Part shown: in pieces, positions 38,001 through 48,302 of the stretch | Numbering within the stretch: the stretch's first letter is position 1 | Layout of the letters: each line of letters starts with the position of its first letter | Source: Copromyces sp. CBS 386.78 | Lineage: Eukaryota > Ascomycota > Sordariomycetes > Sordariales > Sordariaceae | NCBI GenBank assembly: GCA_030685235.1 | Contig: MU839244.1 | Location: 24,640 to 88,639 of the forward strand | DNA length: 64,000 nucleotides | Reading direction: 5' to 3' | Notes under the pieces: generated by a model | The model's input: only the letters and a program-made list of their open reading frames with translations | Databases searched by the model: none | What the model was told of the DNA's origin: nothing | Translations under genes and position numbers: made by a program

Positions 38001-39400
38001 CCTACTATAAAAAAAAGGTATTTATCAACCTTAATAATACTGCTACCTATTTACTATTAATCTACTATATTTATTCGTTACTAATAGCCGGCTATTTAAG
38101 TAAAGATAAAATATAAATATAAATAAATAAGTATTAATATTAGTTAAGTATAGCGGAAATTATTAAAGCCTATTATAAAAGTTACCTAATATACTTTAAA
38201 ATAAAAGTATTATAACGAATTAAAATAAGCTACTTCAAACTTATACTAGTAACTTATATACTATAAACTAATATATTAATCGATTATATTTCCCTTTTAC
38301 CGAAAAGCCTTTATCTAAACTAGAAATTTAAATATATTATTATTATTGTAAATCGTTTAATAAAAATACATTATTATATCCCGACCGTTACTATAAAAAT
38401 AGAAGAATTAGCAGACTATTTTATTAACTATATTTACACCTTTTATAATTTATCTAATACTATCGTTTCTAACTATAGTACTTAATTTATATCTTTATTC
38501 TAATCTATAATTTATAAACGTTTAACTATTAAAAAATTATTAAACTCTATTTTCTACCTATAGACTAACGCCTAAATAGAGCGTATTAACGTAAAAATAA
38601 AATAATATTTACGTATCTTCGTTAATTAGGTACAAATAGATTAAATACAATAATTACTATTAACGGAATTCGTAGAAAATAATATAATATTATTAATTAC
38701 AGGTATAACCCCCTTCTTTACTAATTATAATTTCTACCCCCGTATAAGTATCGAACCTATAATAATCGTACTATTAAAAGGTTTTTCGCTAATATAGTAG
38801 AAGGAGTATTTAAAAGCTAGCGAATTATTCGTTTGTTTCGAAGTTATTTAGGACTACGTCTGTACTTCTACGAAGAAAGTATAAGACTAGTACGAAGCTA
38901 ACGCTAACGAAAATCGGTCTAATATACTGAAATATTATACTAGTAATTTCGTTTTATTTAATACAATTAATTTCAATAATAGTAGGCTATACAATAAATT
39001 ATACTTACAATAAGAAAGCCCTTTCAAAGTAAATTAAATACAATCCTATAATATTAAATTAATTTTACCCGCTAATATAAAGTGCTTATTAATATTCTAC
39101 GTCTCTATAGTAAAACTTTATTGTAAAGGCCTCCTTAATTAAGCCGACCTATAAGGCGACGTACGAGCTAATAAAGGTAGAATTATAGTTAAAATAAATA
39201 ATTACGAAGAAGTAGTAAAATAAGAATTCGATAAATTTTTAAATTATTTTTAACGAAGAAATAACTGTTATTAATTCTATATTATAAAATAGAAATATTA
39301 TAACCCTGCTAACGAACCTTTTAATAATATTAAAGGAGTAAAGGATTTTATTATTATATTTTACTGTAATTATTTAAATACCCCTATCCTACTAACGGTT
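35040..39400 (+). pseudogene. Relic pol: protease, reverse transcriptase, RNase H, integrase, chromodomain
   Basis: Domains recognised through stops on the plus strand: protease (INNGYSALAFID at 35101-35136, Asn for the catalytic Asp); reverse transcriptase (about 36300-36960, with the catalytic box reading YLNN at 36859-36870 in place of YxDD); RNase H (KTDTS near 37300, then YNKKFFTIIKTLEE near 37430); integrase (about 38080-38900, with LIDYISLLPKS near 38285); and a chromodomain-like tail (FYIIK...YYNPANEPFNN near 39275-39330). Active-site Asp-to-Asn and Gln/Trp-to-stop changes are all RIP-type transitions. The terminal chromodomain places it in the chromovirus clade. Confidence 0.88.
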
Positions 39401-40011
39401 TAAAATTAGTTAGAAATTAAAATTATACTTTAAAAACAAATTCTAGCCCCGAAGCGAAGGGCCCTAATATTAGCTTAAATACCCTAAATATGCTATATAA
39501 TATCGCCTACACTCTAAATACGCTATACGGCATCGCTTATACCCCAAATACACTATATAGCGTTAACCCCGCCCCCGAAACGTTCTAAGCGTATTACTAA
39601 TTTAAAAGAGTAGATTAATACCGCCGTAATAACTATTACGATTAGCTGTAAAGTACGGACAATTATAACCGATATACGGGAACCTATAATTAAAATAGTA
39701 AACCGGGAGTTCGAACCCCTATCCAAAGAGAATTTAAAGAAAATAAATAAATTCTTCTACAAAGTATTTAAGAGGATAGTAGAAATTTAATAAGGAAAGC
39801 GGCCCCCGATAAGGAATGTAAAAGTACAGTTAGAGGTTAGGACTTACTAGTAGGGAAATAACGATAATATAGCCGCTCAATCGCGGATTATAGGCGTTCA
39901 GTTACAGATCGAGGAGTTAAAAGACGGGGATTAAGGCAAAATTTATTATTTTATATATATATATTAAATAGATCGTTTAAAGTTCTATAAGCTTCTTTTA
40001 TAAGGAAGTAA

Positions 40012-40243
40012 TATTATAAGATTATTTATAATAGCATATAATATTAAGTACTATATAGTCGAATCCATTAACTATTAGCTAATAAGACTGTATATACGTA
40101 CGTACTAGTAGGCTTCGGTCTAGATCTAGGTACGGTATAGCCTACCCTATATCTAGACCGCACTCCTCCCTCCTCTCCTTCTTTCCTTCCTCGTACAACT
40201 ACGTATATCCAACCATACCCCTAACGGTGTTATCCCCGTAATA
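40012..40243 (+). repeat. 3' LTR of the chromovirus
   Basis: 232 bp; followed by ATATC at 40244-40248, identical to the duplication before the 5' LTR. Confidence 0.93.
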
Positions 40244-40471
40244 ATATCGCTAATAAATAAGAGGAAAGTTCTAATACAAATCTAGGCGAAGCAACCTAAA
40301 GAATCCAACCCCGCTCTACCTTCGATACTCCCTATATAAGACCACTTTAAAAATACCATTACAATTGTAAACTATATTAAAGACAAATATCTTTATACGT
40401 TCAATTCGGCCACCCGCTAATATTATCGTACTATTAAAATTATTATTTACGAAACCCCGTTAATACATAAT

Positions 40472-40964
40472 TGTTATAGGGTACTGCGACTTGGTGGTAG
40501 TTGAGTACCGTGTAACCTAGGGTATATGTACGTGCATTCTGCAATTCTATTCCAGATAGAATTACGGTCCATCTTTTGGTGGTGTAACGGTTCCTGTATT
40601 GCACGTCAGGTCCCGTAACAGTTAATTCTATCTAATGGCGAGACGTCGTGGGTTCGATTCCCCGCAAGTGACATTGTCCTTTAAGAAGGATAAGTGTCAG
40701 CGACGCAACTCATTGGAAAGCGATAAGCTTTCAGGTGGCGCATATACCTTGCAGTACCGATAAGAGATCGGAAAATTGCACCTAACCCGCGGGAGCCGGG
40801 TAAAGAAGGAGGTAGTGTTACAGGGTACTGCGACTTAGTGGTAGTTGAGTACTGTGTAACCTAGGGTATATGTACGTGCATTCTGCAATTCTATTCCAGA
40901 TAGAATTACGGTCCATCTTTTGGTGGTGTAACGGTTCCTGTGTTGCACGTCAGGTTCCGTAACA
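40472..40964 (+). mobile_element. TRIM-type miniature LTR retrotransposon
   Basis: Two 149-bp LTRs (40472-40620 and 40816-40964) differ at five positions, all transitions. They are flanked by a perfect 5-bp duplication ATAAT (40467-40471, 40965-40969). Ends read TGTTACAGG...CCGTAACA. The interior is only 195 bp, with no coding capacity; it has a polypurine tract (taaagaaggaggtag, 40801-40815) against the 3' LTR and a tRNA T-arm-like motif GGGTTCGATTCCC at 40650-40662. Unlike its surroundings it is not AT-rich, so it escaped heavy RIP or arrived after it. Confidence 0.92.
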
Positions 40965-40969
40965 ATAAT

Positions 40970-42220
40970 AATATACGAAAACACAACTGGTAGGACAAAA
41001 AGAGGGCAGCGAATCTAAATAAAAAAATAAGGAAACGGGTAATTAAGCTGCCCAAAGAGGGTAACTCGCTTAACCTTTTTAAAAAACAATTTAATAAAAG
41101 AGTAATTAAACGGTTATATAAAGAAATAGCTATAAAGTATAAAAAGCAATTAAATATTATCAAAGTATATAACCGCGTAATTAAATAGTAATTATACGAA
41201 CGATAAATTAAGAATCCTAATAGTAAGGAGAAGGTCTATTAAAAAACGTATGTTAAAAATTAGTAAAAGTAGTAGACTCAAGAAAATTATATCCCTACTT
41301 TTAAAGAAAATATATTTAATAAGGATAAAGAGAAGGAGGATAAGGGTACGGGACTATTCGTACGAAATATATAGAGTATACTATTACTAAAAGTATTTTA
41401 ATAGGCAATAAGCAATCCCTAAGATAACTTCTACTTTAACGATTCGATAGATATTAATTTAAGTATCCCCTCCTCTCCTCCCCGCCCGCTACGAGAGATA
41501 GTATTTTAAATAACTACTACTATTAATACGCAAATTATTAATTCTATAGAGGGTAATCCTATCCCTAAATCTATTACCGACGTCGTTACTAATTTTAATA
41601 CGCAAATAGTCATAACCCTATTCGAAAACGAGAGTACTCTTATTAATAACGACGATAATGATAATACTATCCTTAAAGCGGTATATAATAGAGAGGATAA
41701 CGACGACGAAGAGGAGGAGGAGGATAGAGGTGAGGAGGATAACTAGACTTTACTAATACTCCCGCCTATTATACCTAGACTTCCTATTATACCTAGACCT
41801 CCTATACGAACTAGGCTATTTACACCAACCCCTACCCTCGCCTCTACTCTATTACGTATAAGGGCTCTTAAAGAAATACTATATTAGAAGCTTATAAAGT
41901 TTATAGAAGGTACTATAAGACCGCATATAAAAGTACGAAAGGAGGCTGCACGTATAGGGAGTATACTAATAAGGAGGGAGGTAGTCGTAAAGGAGGTTAT
42001 ACCAATAAACGAGGTACTAGTACTAGCACCAGTACTAGAACCAGTACTAGAAAATAATAGATAAAGATTGCAACCCTCTTATTTGTTTACTTTCTACTTA
42101 ATCGAGCAATATCACGAATTTACATAGCCTTCTAATACCTATTATATTAATAAATATCATTATATAATATAATGTTGGGAAATGCGGCGGGGTCACTTTA
42201 CTAGTAAATTAATATAGAGT
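40970..42220 (+). other. RIP-mutated 3' part of the Fot1-like element
   Basis: AT-rich remainder of the transposon. Up to about 41.2 kb the plus-strand reading is Lys/Arg-rich, as in the tail of Fot1-type transposases. Beyond this, between 41.3 and 42.1 kb, an acidic and then Pro-rich decayed reading is visible but not assigned. It could be a second decayed ORF or a further unrecognised insertion. Confidence 0.55.
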
Positions 42221-42315
42221 CTGTCCTATCAATATTTCGCTGTCCCAGAATTTTTTTTCCCCCTCTTTTATGAGAGGGGGTTGACAAAAGGTCCCACTTT
42301 TCCCCTACCGCCAAG
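42221..42315 (-). repeat. Right terminal inverted repeat of the Fot1-like element
   Basis: 95 bp, reverse complement of 31051-31145 with four differences; followed by TA at 42316-42317. Confidence 0.92.
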
Positions 42316-42913
42316 TAGAGCGTTTTGTTGGTTGACAGGGTACAACGCGTTAGTCGCGTGCTGTAGATGGCGCTTTGTACCCTCCTCTACCCCTGTCAAA
42401 AACAGATGGAAAAGTTGTTGGTTGAACCAAACGCGCCCTGTGAAGGAGCTTAAAAAGTTTTCCTCATTGTCTTATCTTTTATTGGGTACATGAAGAATGA
42501 CCATATGTTGTCGGTTAGACAAGATCGATTATCGCCAGATCCCAATCTGAGACCCAAGATACATCTGCCCCTCCACTATCCAGCTACATCTGCGGGATTG
42601 GGCGTCGTTGGGCAACGCACACAGGTCGGGATTGGGCCTGCTTCAGATATGTTGCATCCGCGCGACGAGATCCGCCCAATGGGCAGATGACGGTTGGTAG
42701 CCTTAATGGGGGGCTAGCTAGGAGGCACCCGTGATGAGGTGAGTCGAGAGAGAACAAGATCGTCTCCAAAGAGTCCTTCAACATCTAAAGTCTTGCTTTG
42801 CATCATATTGTGAAAACCACTCGTCGTGATTCCTCTTCATCAACACCATCGACTTTCTTAACGATCCCCTCGTGCTCTACTCAACGACGCGGCAAATCGC
42901 CTTCCACGGCACC

Positions 42914-43830
42914 ATGGCGGACCCAGCAACGATATTGGGCGTCTTCAGCGGCGCCCTCAAATCATCAGCTTCACTGGCGAAATTATCAGCATGACCAGGA
43001 ATATTGCCCACACTGGCTCGCCCGATCCCGCCCTATCGACCAAGTCAGTTGCTCTGCTGAGCCTGTCTCAACAACTGGAAAAGTCCTTATCGACGCTTGA
43101 TTCGGCCGGTGTTTGCACCGAAGAGCAGCAACAACTTCAAGAAACGGCACAACAGTGCTTGATCGCCGCACGTGCTATGACCGATGAGCTGGCCAAGATA
43201 GACTGGAAGACAGACAAGGCGGGCTCGGGCTCTAAACGGCACCGCTGCTCGTCTCTAATGAGGAAGATGGTTGGAACCAAGGAACCGGAGGCAAGCACAA
43301 GCAGCAACGGCCAGAGGACAAGCCGTCAAGTTCAAGGAAACCAAAGATGTTATACAGCAGCGAATACGATCAGGTTATCGCAAGGCTTGAAAACCATATC
43401 CTGTACAGAAAAGTGCTCCTTATCCATAAGGGCATTGCTGGTGTCAGTATTTCACCCAGCGAGCGCCAGTCGGAGGCGATATGTTCTTTGAAGGTAAAAG
43501 TGGAAAACTGCTACGGCAGGAACTCAGCTCCCAAATCAACTCGGTTCTCAAAGCCGAAACACGGATTACAGATTCTCACAAGTGGCTCTCCGATCGACGA
43601 GCGCTCCCACTCAACTGGAGTGAGACGGGCGAACTTTATAACAGGATATTCAAGCAAAACGTCACGGGATCTGCCGTTGACGAGGGCCTCCGCAAACTGT
43701 TTCTGAGTTCACCTCCCACGAACAATGGGGAAGACAACAGGAAATGGTTCGAGGCTGAATTTGAGAGAAAGAACGGCCTCACATCAGTGAGGATATCAGT
43801 TGGGAGACAAAAGGTCCCCATACCTTAGCC
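42914..43830 (+). pseudogene. Remnant of a STAND/NLR-type fungal N-terminal domain gene
   Basis: A good start (ACCATGG at 42914) opens MADPATILGVFSGALKSSAS..., typical of the helical N-terminal domain found on fungal STAND/NLR and related proteins. It stops after 26 codons and continues in an overlapping frame from 42991: ALSTKSVALLSLSQQLEKSL, then EEQQQLQETAQQCLIAARAM, the expected amphipathic helices. Further decayed coding follows in shifting frames to about 43.83 kb (for example FFEGKSGKLLRQELSSQINS at 43.48 kb). No nucleotide-binding domain follows. I read it as a frameshifted, truncated gene immediately beside the transposon island. Family resemblance is by pattern only. Confidence 0.45.
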
Positions 43831-44245
43831 GACGCCCTTGAATGTTGACCTGGCATGATACAATGAGCGTCCCTCTAGTCAATAGTCATCGCAACGGATA
43901 GCTATCGGCCTCGACCCTGACCCGACACCACGAAATTCTTAACCCAACAATATCAGGAACCAAGCACCTTCGAGAACTTCACCCACCAATCTAACAACGG
44001 AAACCACCCATCCGTCAGCATCTTTCTCTCTTAGTTACCAACTCATCACGCAAAACGCCCTCACCAACGACATCCCATCCCCTACCTCTCATCTCAACAC
44101 CCAGCGCCAAACCCCCAACCGCCATCATCCCCATCACCACTTCACCACCCCCATCGGCCCATCTAGCACGTCACCCAGGACAAGACGCAAAGAAAGCCAA
44201 AACAACACAGCACAAAACAAGAAAACACCAAAGCAAGATATCAAG
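43831..44245. other. Intergenic, nothing recognised
   Basis: CA/CC-rich DNA downstream of the DUF3237 gene. No reading frame or repeat structure is supported. Confidence 0.4.
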
Positions 44246-44883
44246 CTAGCTCACCTGCCAAACATCCAACGCCACCCCGCCCTCAAACGGCCCACCAGTC
44301 GCGTACCCCACGATCCTATTTAGCCACGCGTACTTGTCGCTGCTGGTCTCGAACAGGATGTGCACGTGTGGCGCGTGACCCTTCTCAGTCACCATGATGG
44401 TGGAGTTGTCGTCCGTGTGCAGGGCGTAGACGGCGTCCGGGCTGAAGATGCCCTTGGAGTCGGTGAGGCCCTACCGCCCCAGTCGAGGCCGATGCCTACT
44501 TTGCCTGTTGATGGGTGTCGGGAGGGTTAGGGGCTGGTGGTCAGTCTGCAAAGTCTTGATGGGGCCTTAAGGGATGGGGGGAAGAGGGAAAGGGTTGCTT
44601 TGTGTTGAGCTTGGGCCTGGGTTGGTTGGTGGGAGTGGCGGAAATTGGATAGGAATTGGGTAAGGGATACGGGGAAAGGGAGAGCGTACCGTTGAGTTTG
44701 GGACCGGAAAAAGTACCGCCAGAGATGGGGAGGAGAGCTCTACTTCTGTAGGGAACGTGGCCGAGGTCGGTGCCAGCGGGCATGGTGAGGTTAACGCTGT
44801 AGAGGTAGGTTAGAGGAGGAGGAGTCGGGGCTGCGACGGCACTGGCGGCGAGGGCCAGGAGGGAAAGGAGGTGTTTGGTCATG
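44246..44883 (-). pseudogene. DUF3237 family gene with secretion signal, apparently frameshifted
   Basis: Exon 1 (44883 to about 44692) starts MTKHLLSLLALAASAVAAPT, a clear signal peptide, followed by PPPLTYLYSVNLTMPAGTDL and ALLPISGGTFSGPKLNG, the N-terminal signature of DUF3237 (YesU-like beta-barrel) proteins. A GTACGC donor lies at 44691 or just beyond. The intron ends at CATCAACAG near 44507, and the second exon continues KVGIGLDWGG. Then the frame fails: the rest of the domain (GLTDSKGIFSPDAVYALHTD to ALDVWQVS, stop at 44246) is in another frame, consistent with about 8 extra bases (ggtagggc-like) near 44470-44480. Either a pseudogene, an unusual splice, or a sequencing error. The whole domain is otherwise intact. 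Confidence 0.7.
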
Positions 44884-46793
44884 GTGGAACACGAGTTTCC
44901 GGTTAAGCTTCTTGGGATTATTTTGAACAGATCTTTGCGAGGAGGACGCTGAGGAGCTGAAAGGATGCCTCTGTTTATGTGTTTTTCTTTTCCTTCGTTT
45001 CTAATGTCATGGCGTTCCGGACTTCGGTAGAACATCATGACTTTCGGGCCCTCCGCCCGGTTGAGTGGGCGGATAATCTACACAATCTACACATCTCCGG
45101 TCGGCCACTAATTGATTTCAATCTGCAACACACCATTTGCCTACATCTGCCAAGACCGACGTTGCGAATCACACCTCTTCTATCGAGACTTTCCGTGCCG
45201 GACCCCTGGGTTTGACTGCAAATGGGCCCTTGCATCTAAAGTGCCGTCAGTACGGGAACTTGACTGGATGTTTGGTAGCGACAGGTACATGCGGAATTGC
45301 GGTTGGAGACGGTTCCTGATTGATGGAGTGGTATCCGAAAGCGAGGTCCCGGACTCCCGGTGGGTTATCAACGTATTTTGGGGAGGGTTCTCTCAATCCG
45401 GACAGGCCAAGACCTCTTCTGGGACTTGCGAGGAGTATCTCGAAGGGGAATTGCCATCCAACCTCCCTCTTTGACTTCTCTGGGAATGTTTTGATAACCT
45501 GGCATCCCCCTCTCATACGTCCATCTGTTGACTCCTCAAACCACGATCAGTACTCCGACGCGGCTAGGTCAAAACACCCTTCCAACCCCAGACTTCGCAA
45601 TTGCCTTTCGAGCCTCCATTCCACCTGGGATCTAGCCGCTTGATTCTACAATCGCGAAGCCTGAGGCCTGAAAGGACGTTCCTAGCCCAGACGAGTGTTC
45701 TCTCTGCCTCGTCTTGACCTGACCACTGCCACGACACCTCGTTTCATTCGTGCGGTATGCCCCAATTGTACGTCCACCGCTCGTTTGGTTTTCAGCTCGA
45801 AGTGTACACTATCGGACTCGGAGCCCCAGCGCGCTATCGGTGGCTTTCGCAATCATCGAGACGGCGAGAGTAGGCGGTGTCGGGTAGCGACGTGTTGAAG
45901 ATAGGGGGATGCGGTCGTGGCCTTGGTTACGAGCGTGCCTCTGCCCATGCCTGTGGACATGGTCGTTGTCGTGCTTGTAGTCGAGCTTGCGGTGGTATGT
46001 AACGCTTGTGGCCCGGATTCGGCATTATGGTTGGGATCGTGGTCGAATTAGAACGGGTGACAGAAAGATGTGTTAGCCCTGTGTCTTAAGTTTCTCCATG
46101 ACAGTGACAGTTGGTCAAGGAAGGAAGCCGAACTCACTGGCCTGAAAGGAAATGGTTTGGCGTTGGTTTGGGACAGCGGCGATGATCTGGTGTGGCCCCG
46201 ATGAGTAGAGACACCCGAGTTCGGAGTAGTAGTTAGGCACAAATGGACTTGGCCGGTACAGGAGGAATTTAGTACCTATTCTGCACGAGCGGACGCAAGT
46301 CTAGGCAGGCTGTCGCCTCAGCCTCGTTTGCACCATAAGTACCTTAGGTATCTACAAAGATTCGTGACTGAAGGGGCATGAAAGGTTCCTTCCTTCCTGC
46401 CTGCACTGGTCAGTGGCCATGAAGGCTCGGCGGCGGGGTTTTTGATTTGGGTTTTTCTTGAGCCGCATCTGCCTTCTCTGGCTGAACATGGAACACTCAT
46501 CTGACCGCTAAGGTAGTGGCAAGCAAGAGTCACCTCGATGCTCCTTTGCTCCTTCCTTTTAGCCTTTCCAAAGCGCACGTCAGTCATGGGTGCCTGATTC
46601 GCACACTCCGCCGCACGAGAAAATTCGCTCCCACTCTTCTTCAATTCCGTCGCCCCGAAAATCGAGCTTCTTGACCCTCGTATCTCAAAGCAAGTTCTCT
46701 CATCCCACATGCCTTTCCATCGGTCTACTGCCCGACGCCCTTTGCCAGTTTACCCATTCTGGGGCTTCAATCCCTAGAAGCACCGCCGCCGAG
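44884..46793. other. 1.9-kb intergenic region, nothing recognised
   Basis: This is upstream of both the DUF3237 gene (minus) and the 2EXR gene (plus), so it is a shared divergent promoter region. Short frames on both strands lack family resemblance. Confidence 0.4.
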
Positions 46794-48302
46794 ATGCGCG
46801 CCCACAAGATGACCACGCGGTCACTGAGCACCGCCCAAAAGCAGCAGCCCCGTTCGCACAGAGGCAGATCCAAGTCCAACCAACCGAATCAGCACTCCGA
46901 GGAGACGTTTTCGAAGTTCCCCAGTTTCCCATCCGAAATACGTCTCATGGTATGGGAAGAGTTCCTTAACGATTACGAAGACAACCCGCCCGTGGCTTGG
47001 ACACTGATCTGGGGCGTGTGTGACCCCAAAGACTTTCCTGATCCCACCAACATCCGCTTGCGTCCGTACATCTACATTGAGAAGCACTGCCAAAACGACC
47101 TCCTTGTGGAGTACAACTCGAACCCGCTTCTGAAAGTCAGCCACGAGGCACGCATCGCGGCCCTCCACAATCAGCGCTATGTCAGTATTCGCGTCTGGGA
47201 CCTCGACATCAACATCATTGTGCGTCCAGCTATGGATTACTTCTATGTCGATACTCTGACATGTTGCATCATGTTTCGACGGGACTTCCTCCCAGGGCTC
47301 ACGGCGCAGTACGGGAATCCGACGGCCTTTACACTCGCAGAGGATTTGAGCTTCGTGAAACATGCGTTTGTTCAACCCCTTACATTTTGTGAGATCAGCG
47401 AGGATGGGAGACACTTCGATATCCACCAAAATGCATCCGCAACAGCATGCACTTGGTGCGCTTTAGACAAGCTCTTCAACAACCATCTCAACACTGCAAC
47501 GACTGTCGTAAGCCATTTCATCACAGAAGAGCCTTATGATGATGAGGCTATGGCTTGGGAAGCCATGCTCTATTTTAGGTCAGAACTCTTCTCTGGAAGC
47601 CGTCTGTGGCCTGTCTGGGCGTACTACAGCCGCTACTACCAGGACTCGATGCTTATGTACGATCCAGATACTACTGATATGTCATTCGAAGCAAAATACC
47701 GCCGGAGTTGTATGGATTGTTGGGGGTGGATCTGCGAGGTGTTTAAACGACACCAAGCCCTTCAGCTCGCAGACTACGAATATCTTGCATACTCCGGAGA
47801 TTGGGTCCATGTTGGCGAACCCCAATTGGACACACGAAAGCGGGGTAAAGTAGACCCAGGAAGAGTCTGGGTTGACGTATACGATTCCTTCAAACTCGCT
47901 CGTAAACGTCGCGTCAAGCGTTGCAGGCGAGGCCCAATACGGGTCTTGAAACACGGCCGTACCTTGCCCTCCGAGGTCTCGGGATTTTCTTTGCGGCATC
48001 AACAGCCATCTGAGGTGGTAGAGCTTCGGACTACATGTGGCACACGGTGCGATGATGGTGTACACGTATATCCAGTCAAAGATGGGCAGCTTGACTTGGA
48101 CAATCTCGACCACGACGTTGGTGGCGACAAAGAAGGTAGTGATGCTTGGCTGAACTGGAAGTGGGCTGGTCAAGGAACCTTGGACGGAACGAGCGACGAC
48201 GATCATGACGAGGATGACGATGATGCTGGTTCAAGCGGAGAGGAGAGTGTTTATTCGGGGTTGGACATGGCTGAGGGTTCACTCGGTGAACTCACAGATT
48301 AG
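46794..48302 (+). CDS. 2EXR-domain protein of unknown function
   Basis: An intronless frame of 502 residues from the ATG at 46794 (MRAHKMTTRSL; an alternative start is 46809). The frame stays open upstream but with no earlier ATG in a good context. After a basic, Gln-rich leader comes FPSFPSEIRLMVWEEFL, the hallmark of the 2EXR domain common in large lineage-expanded fungal families, and PLLKVSHEARIAAL, the second conserved block. The middle is a globular, Trp/Tyr-rich region. A basic patch (RKRRVKRCRRG) and a very acidic Ser/Asp tail follow. Molecular function of the family is unknown. It stands alone between pseudogenes and is likely expressed, since it is long and unbroken. Confidence 0.85.
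   Translation: MRAHKMTTRSLSTAQKQQPRSHRGRSKSNQPNQHSEETFSKFPSFPSEIRLMVWEEFLNDYEDNPPVAWTLIWGVCDPKDFPDPTNIRLRPYIYIEKHCQNDLLVEYNSNPLLKVSHEARIAALHNQRYVSIRVWDLDINIIVRPAMDYFYVDTLTCCIMFRRDFLPGLTAQYGNPTAFTLAEDLSFVKHAFVQPLTFCEISEDGRHFDIHQNASATACTWCALDKLFNNHLNTATTVVSHFITEEPYDDEAMAWEAMLYFRSELFSGSRLWPVWAYYSRYYQDSMLMYDPDTTDMSFEAKYRRSCMDCWGWICEVFKRHQALQLADYEYLAYSGDWVHVGEPQLDTRKRGKVDPGRVWVDVYDSFKLARKRRVKRCRRGPIRVLKHGRTLPSEVSGFSLRHQQPSEVVELRTTCGTRCDDGVHVYPVKDGQLDLDNLDHDVGGDKEGSDAWLNWKWAGQGTLDGTSDDDHDEDDDDAGSSGEESVYSGLDMAEGSLGELTD

Larger units (their letters stand above)
32875..40243 (+). mobile_element. Ty3/gypsy chromovirus LTR retrotransposon, RIP-inactivated
   Basis: Two 232-bp LTRs (32875-33106, 40012-40243) differ only by transitions and are flanked by the 5-bp duplication ATATC (32870-32874, 40244-40248). 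Restoring RIP, the ends read TGTTACAGG...CCGTAACA. A degraded polypurine tract (taaggaagtaa) abuts the 3' LTR. The 6.9-kb interior contains gag and pol relics with a C-terminal chromodomain, in the order protease, reverse transcriptase, RNase H, integrase, as in Ty3/gypsy chromoviruses. It is inserted in the Fot1-like transposase gene. Confidence 0.93.
31051..42315 (+). mobile_element. Fot1/pogo-like (Tc1/mariner superfamily) DNA transposon, RIP-mutated and interrupted
   Basis: The 95-bp terminal inverted repeats start CTTGGCGGTAGGGGAAAAGT on the left. They differ from the right copy at four positions, all A on the left where the right has G, as RIP would give. TA flanks both ends (31049-31050, 42316-42317), the target duplication of this superfamily. 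Each repeat includes a small hairpin (ccccctct...agaggggg, 31086-31107). Net of the nested LTR elements the transposon would be about 3.4 kb. The interior is very AT-rich and full of TAA/TAG codons. Confidence 0.9.
30782..42438. mobile_element. Outer inverted-repeat element interrupted by the transposon nest
   Basis: The left terminus gggcgtgtttggttcaacca (30782-30801) matches the reverse complement of the right terminus ending at 42438 with one transition in 20 bp. Both are flanked by TGT (30779-30781 and 42439-42441). Outside the nested Fot1-like element only about 390 bp of non-AT-rich sequence belong to it, so it was probably a MITE-sized element that served as the target. Its superfamily is not determined. 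Confidence 0.55.

Noticed and set aside
40012..40243. Regularly spaced direct repeats as a CRISPR-like array
   Set aside because: Only two copies 7.1 kb apart, with LTR ends and target duplications; eukaryotic context.
40650..40662. GGGTTCGATTCCC inside the TRIM as a tRNA gene
   Set aside because: Only the T-arm-like motif is present; no acceptor stem or D-arm could be formed, and it lies in the internal region of an LTR element.
31051..42315. AT-rich block as mitochondrial insertion or centromere
   Set aside because: Inverted repeats, LTRs, target duplications and ordered transposon domains explain it, and the AT bias matches RIP-type transitions.
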